From positions 62,001-126,000 of the forward strand of contig NZ_FRAA01000006.1 in NCBI RefSeq assembly GCF_900142205.1: DNA of 64,000 bases. The letters are read 5' to 3'. The notes under the pieces were generated by a model that was given only the letters and a program-made list of their open reading frames with translations, did not search any database and was not told where the DNA came from. This document shows positions 61,375 to 64,000 of this stretch, in pieces (position 1 is the stretch's first letter; each line of letters starts with the position of its first letter). Made by a program: the position numbers and the translations under genes. This DNA comes from Reichenbachiella agariperforans. GTDB lineage: Bacteria > Bacteroidota > Bacteroidia > Cytophagales > Cyclobacteriaceae.

Positions 61375-62649
61375 ATGGACACATTCCTCACAGGGGGCAT
61401 CCTGACATCTATATTTTTTTCAGCGCTATTTTCAGGTATAGAGATTGCTTTTATCCGGACGGACAAGTTGCACATCGCCTTACAAGGGAAACAAGGAGGT
61501 CTGTCTGCTCGTATCCTTACCAAATTTTCTAACAACCCTTCTAACTTCATCGCCACGACACTTATCGGAAACAACCTGACACTGGTGGTTTATGGTATAT
61601 TCATGTCTATGTTGCTGGACCCTTGGTTGGTCTCGGTGCTACCGCAGAGTTTGAACAATGACATCATTGTTCTACTCCTTCAGACGATTATCTCTACGAT
61701 TATTGTATTGTTCACCGCCGAGTATGTACCCAAAAGTATCTTTTTGACTAACCCCTATCGGTTTTTGTCTGTGTTGTCCGTGCCGATTTTATTGATCTAT
61801 TATGTACTCAGTCCTGTAGTATACGTGATTGTGGCTGGTAGCAAGTTCCTCCTGAAAAGCGTACTAAGACTCGACTATTCGGATGATAAACCAGTATATG
61901 GACTGACTGATCTCAATAACTACCTCAAAATCATTATGGAAGGTGACAAGGAGGAGAATGATCAGGATGTGGATACCAAATATTTCAACAATGCGCTAGA
62001 TTTCAAGACAGTCAAAGTTCGTGAATGTATGATCCCACGTACGGAGATCAAGGCAGTGGATGTCAATGATACCATTGATAATTTGCGAGATCAGTTTGTG
62101 GCAACAGGTCACTCCAAAATAATAGTGTACAATGACTCTATAGACGATGTGATAGGATACTGTCATTCTTTAGAGTTGTTCAAAAAACCCCAGGATGTAG
62201 CGAGTATCTTGACGAAGATCATTATTGCACCAGAAACCATGGCTGCTAACGAACTGATGGTTCAGCTCATTACGGATCGTAAAAGTATTGCGCTGGTCGT
62301 CGACGAGTATGGAGGGACCTCAGGCATCGTGACTTTGGAGGACATCATCGAAGAGATCTTTGGAGAGATCAGAGACGAACATGATGATGATGATCTTGTC
62401 GAACTTAAAATCAATGACAGTGAATTTATATTCAGTGCGAGACAAGAGGTTGACTATATCAATGAGAGTCAAAGTCTAAACTTACCGACAGGTGAATACG
62501 ATACGTTGGGAGGCCTGATTCTTACCATCAATGAGAATCTACCAGAGTTAGGAGAGGTGATTTTGATTCCTGGATACAGTTTTGAGATCATGCTCATGGA
62601 GGAGGCTAGAATCGAAAAAATTAAGCTCCGTGTTTTGGATCAAGAATAG
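61375..62649 (+). CDS. CNNM/CorC-family (hemolysin-type) membrane protein
   Basis: A 424-residue protein. An N-terminal DUF21/CNNM membrane domain (about 1-180; ALFSGIEIAFIRTDKL with the family's small-residue helix) is followed by a CBS-domain pair (TVKVRECMIPRTEIKAVDV, ATGHSKIIVYNDSIDDVIGYC, SIALVVDEYGGTSGIVTLEDI) and a C-terminal CorC/HlyC domain (YDTLGGLILTINENLPELGE). Such proteins are linked to Mg2+ or Na+ export; the hemolysin name is historical. It follows the 53-residue protein by 14 bp. Confidence 0.92.
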   Translation: MDTFLTGGILTSIFFSALFSGIEIAFIRTDKLHIALQGKQGGLSARILTKFSNNPSNFIATTLIGNNLTLVVYGIFMSMLLDPWLVSVLPQSLNNDIIVLLLQTIISTIIVLFTAEYVPKSIFLTNPYRFLSVLSVPILLIYYVLSPVVYVIVAGSKFLLKSVLRLDYSDDKPVYGLTDLNNYLKIIMEGDKEENDQDVDTKYFNNALDFKTVKVRECMIPRTEIKAVDVNDTIDNLRDQFVATGHSKIIVYNDSIDDVIGYCHSLELFKKPQDVASILTKIIIAPETMAANELMVQLITDRKSIALVVDEYGGTSGIVTLEDIIEEIFGEIRDEHDDDDLVELKINDSEFIFSARQEVDYINESQSLNLPTGEYDTLGGLILTINENLPELGEVILIPGYSFEIMLMEEARIEKIKLRVLDQE

Positions 62650-62739
62650 CCTCATAAACAAGGATTTAACTAAGAGAAGAAAATTTTGATATTAACGGGA
62701 GGCTTTCTTATTTTGCGCTTCTTTTTAACATAGATAGAC

Positions 62740-64000
62740 ATGGCATTAATAAATACATTAAGGAATAAAGGAGGGAAGATTATTGTCGGACTCATTGGGT
62801 TTTCGATCGTTGCTTTTGTAGGCGCGGATCTTTTGGGACCTAACTCAAGGATATTCGGTGGGTCTAATGATATCGGGGAGATAGCAGGGCAGTCTATTTC
62901 TTATCAGGACTTTTTGGACAAGCAGGAGGAAATGACCTACAACTTTCAGCTGAATCAGGGAAGAAGCCCTTCTGCCTCTGAGCAGGAGTATATCCGCAAC
63001 CAAACTTGGGATGCCTTGATTAGCAAATATGCATTCGAAAATCAGTTCCAGGCTTTGGGATTGAAGATCTCAAAAGAAGAAATTGTAGATATGGTTCAGG
63101 GTGATAACATTAGCCCACAGATCAGACAGGCATTTACTAATCCAGAAACAGGACAGTTCGAAAAAGAAAATGTGATTGCATTTTTACAGAGCTTAAATGA
63201 GCAGACGCCACAGCAGCGGGCTTCATGGTACAACTTTGAAAACAGTTTAGCTCCGACACGTCAGCGTACGAAATACAACAACCTCATACTTAAAACGAAC
63301 TACGCTACAGAGGCTGAGGCCAAGTATGAGTACACTAATGCTAACAATACAGCAGAAGTTAACTACATCTACGTGCCATTTAGTTCAGTAGAGGATAGTT
63401 TAGTGTCTGTGTCAGAGAGTGAGTTGAAGGCTTACTTGTCTGATCACGAAGATGAGTATAAAAGAGATGCTTCTAAGGCTATCAATTATGTAGTGATAGA
63501 TGTAGTACCATCTGCGGCAGATACTTTAGAGGTTAAGACACAAATCGACAAATTAGCTACAGAGTTAGCTAATGCAGAAAATGATTCATTGTTTGCTACT
63601 GTTAATTCAGACTCAAATGATCCATATAACAGCTATGCCGCTGACAAGCTACCTAGCGCAGTACAAGACGCTGTAGTTGGTGATGTAGTGGGGCCAGTAA
63701 TCGAGAGTGGAAGCTATGTGGTTTACAAAGTCTCTGGCAAAGAGGCGGGAGAAGAGTATTCAGCGAGAGCAAGTCATATTTTGTTCAAAGCGGATGGCGA
63801 TACTGATGCTGCGAAAGCAACGGCTAAGAGTGAGGCAAGAAAAGTGTTGAAGCAAATCAAGAACGGTGCTGACTTTGCCGAAATGGCAAGAGAACATGGT
63901 ACGGATGGTACAGCGTCTAAGGGTGGTGATCTTGGTTGGTTCGGCGAAGGAAGAATGGTTGCTCCGTTCCAAGAAGCAGTGTTCAATGCGAAGAAGACCG
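62740..64000 (+). CDS. PpiD/SurA-like periplasmic peptidylprolyl isomerase, incomplete at the right edge
   Basis: ATG 62740 opens a frame of 420 codons that runs off the window. The N-terminus MALINTLRNKGGKIIVGLIGFSIVAF is a cytoplasmic tip plus one inner-membrane span, as in PpiD. A SurA_N-like helical region follows (DFLDKQEEMTYNFQ, SKEEIVDMVQGDNI). A parvulin-type domain starts near residue 345: ARASHILFKADGD, KNGADFAEMAREHG, KGGDLGWFGEGRMVAPFQ. Family members assist the folding of secreted and outer-membrane proteins; the C-terminus is not visible. Confidence 0.9.
   Translation, partial: MALINTLRNKGGKIIVGLIGFSIVAFVGADLLGPNSRIFGGSNDIGEIAGQSISYQDFLDKQEEMTYNFQLNQGRSPSASEQEYIRNQTWDALISKYAFENQFQALGLKISKEEIVDMVQGDNISPQIRQAFTNPETGQFEKENVIAFLQSLNEQTPQQRASWYNFENSLAPTRQRTKYNNLILKTNYATEAEAKYEYTNANNTAEVNYIYVPFSSVEDSLVSVSESELKAYLSDHEDEYKRDASKAINYVVIDVVPSAADTLEVKTQIDKLATELANAENDSLFATVNSDSNDPYNSYAADKLPSAVQDAVVGDVVGPVIESGSYVVYKVSGKEAGEEYSARASHILFKADGDTDAAKATAKSEARKVLKQIKNGADFAEMAREHGTDGTASKGGDLGWFGEGRMVAPFQEAVFNAKKT

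Noticed and set aside
1-64000. tRNA, rRNA, CRISPR, prophage or insertion sequences
   Set aside because: Intergenic regions were read for cloverleaf, repeat-spacer and transposase signals and none was found; by-eye reading could miss a small RNA.

Overview
The window reads as chromosomal DNA from a Bacteroidota bacterium, most likely a marine, gliding-type member of the Cytophagales (inference). Supporting signs are the gene content (type B L31 beside a GlmU-like nucleotidyltransferase, LytS/LytTR pairs, Wzi-type barrel, the coaX / outer-membrane protein / TPR / lptC / CNNM / PpiD block), signal peptides ending in AQ or GQ, few Shine-Dalgarno sequences and moderate GC. No rRNA, tRNA, CRISPR array, phage or insertion sequence was recognised.

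Layout. 1-10.4 kb: start of a nucleotidyltransferase, rpmE2, a Wzi-like barrel, a helical-repeat protein, then the glutamate synthase operon gltBD with a structured leader and a palindromic terminator. 10.5-22.9 kb: a DinB/YfiT-like enzyme, a LytS/LytTR two-component pair, a THUMP-like methyltransferase, asd, clpB, an orphan TRAP binding protein and glmM. 22.9-37 kb: mazG, an acyltransferase, ispF-mnmD, trkA-trkH-lgt, a histidine-kinase-like protein without an ATPase domain, a hemolysin III protein, several uncharacterised membrane or secreted proteins, a free methionine-sulfoxide reductase and a flavin oxidoreductase.

37-51.1 kb is the most distinctive part: a nitrate/ammonium uptake island. 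On the minus strand it holds a porin, nrtA, nrtB and two nrt ATPases, a membrane sensor with a PilJ/NarX-like nitrate-box domain, an ammonium channel fused to a SpoIIE/PP2C-like domain that has lost catalytic aspartates, and narK. At the far end lie an MCP-like fragment with an in-frame stop, a second narK with three lesions, and an FNR-like Crp-family regulator with four cysteines spaced almost as in FNR. A 16-bp dyad, TA(C/A)GTA-N4-TACGT(A/G), occurs five times, only around these genes and including the regulator's own promoter. I propose a local nitrogen regulon run by that regulator, now partly decaying. No nitrate or nitrite reductase gene is in the window. Together with GOGAT at 4-10 kb the theme is inorganic nitrogen assimilation.

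51.5-64 kb is housekeeping: recF divergent from pdhA, a membrane TPR protein, ribH, nhaD, then coaX, a barrel protein, a TPR protein, lptC, a 53-residue membrane protein, a CNNM/CBS protein and the start of a PpiD-like folding factor running off the right edge. Many genes are followed by clear hairpin terminators, which help define the transcription units.
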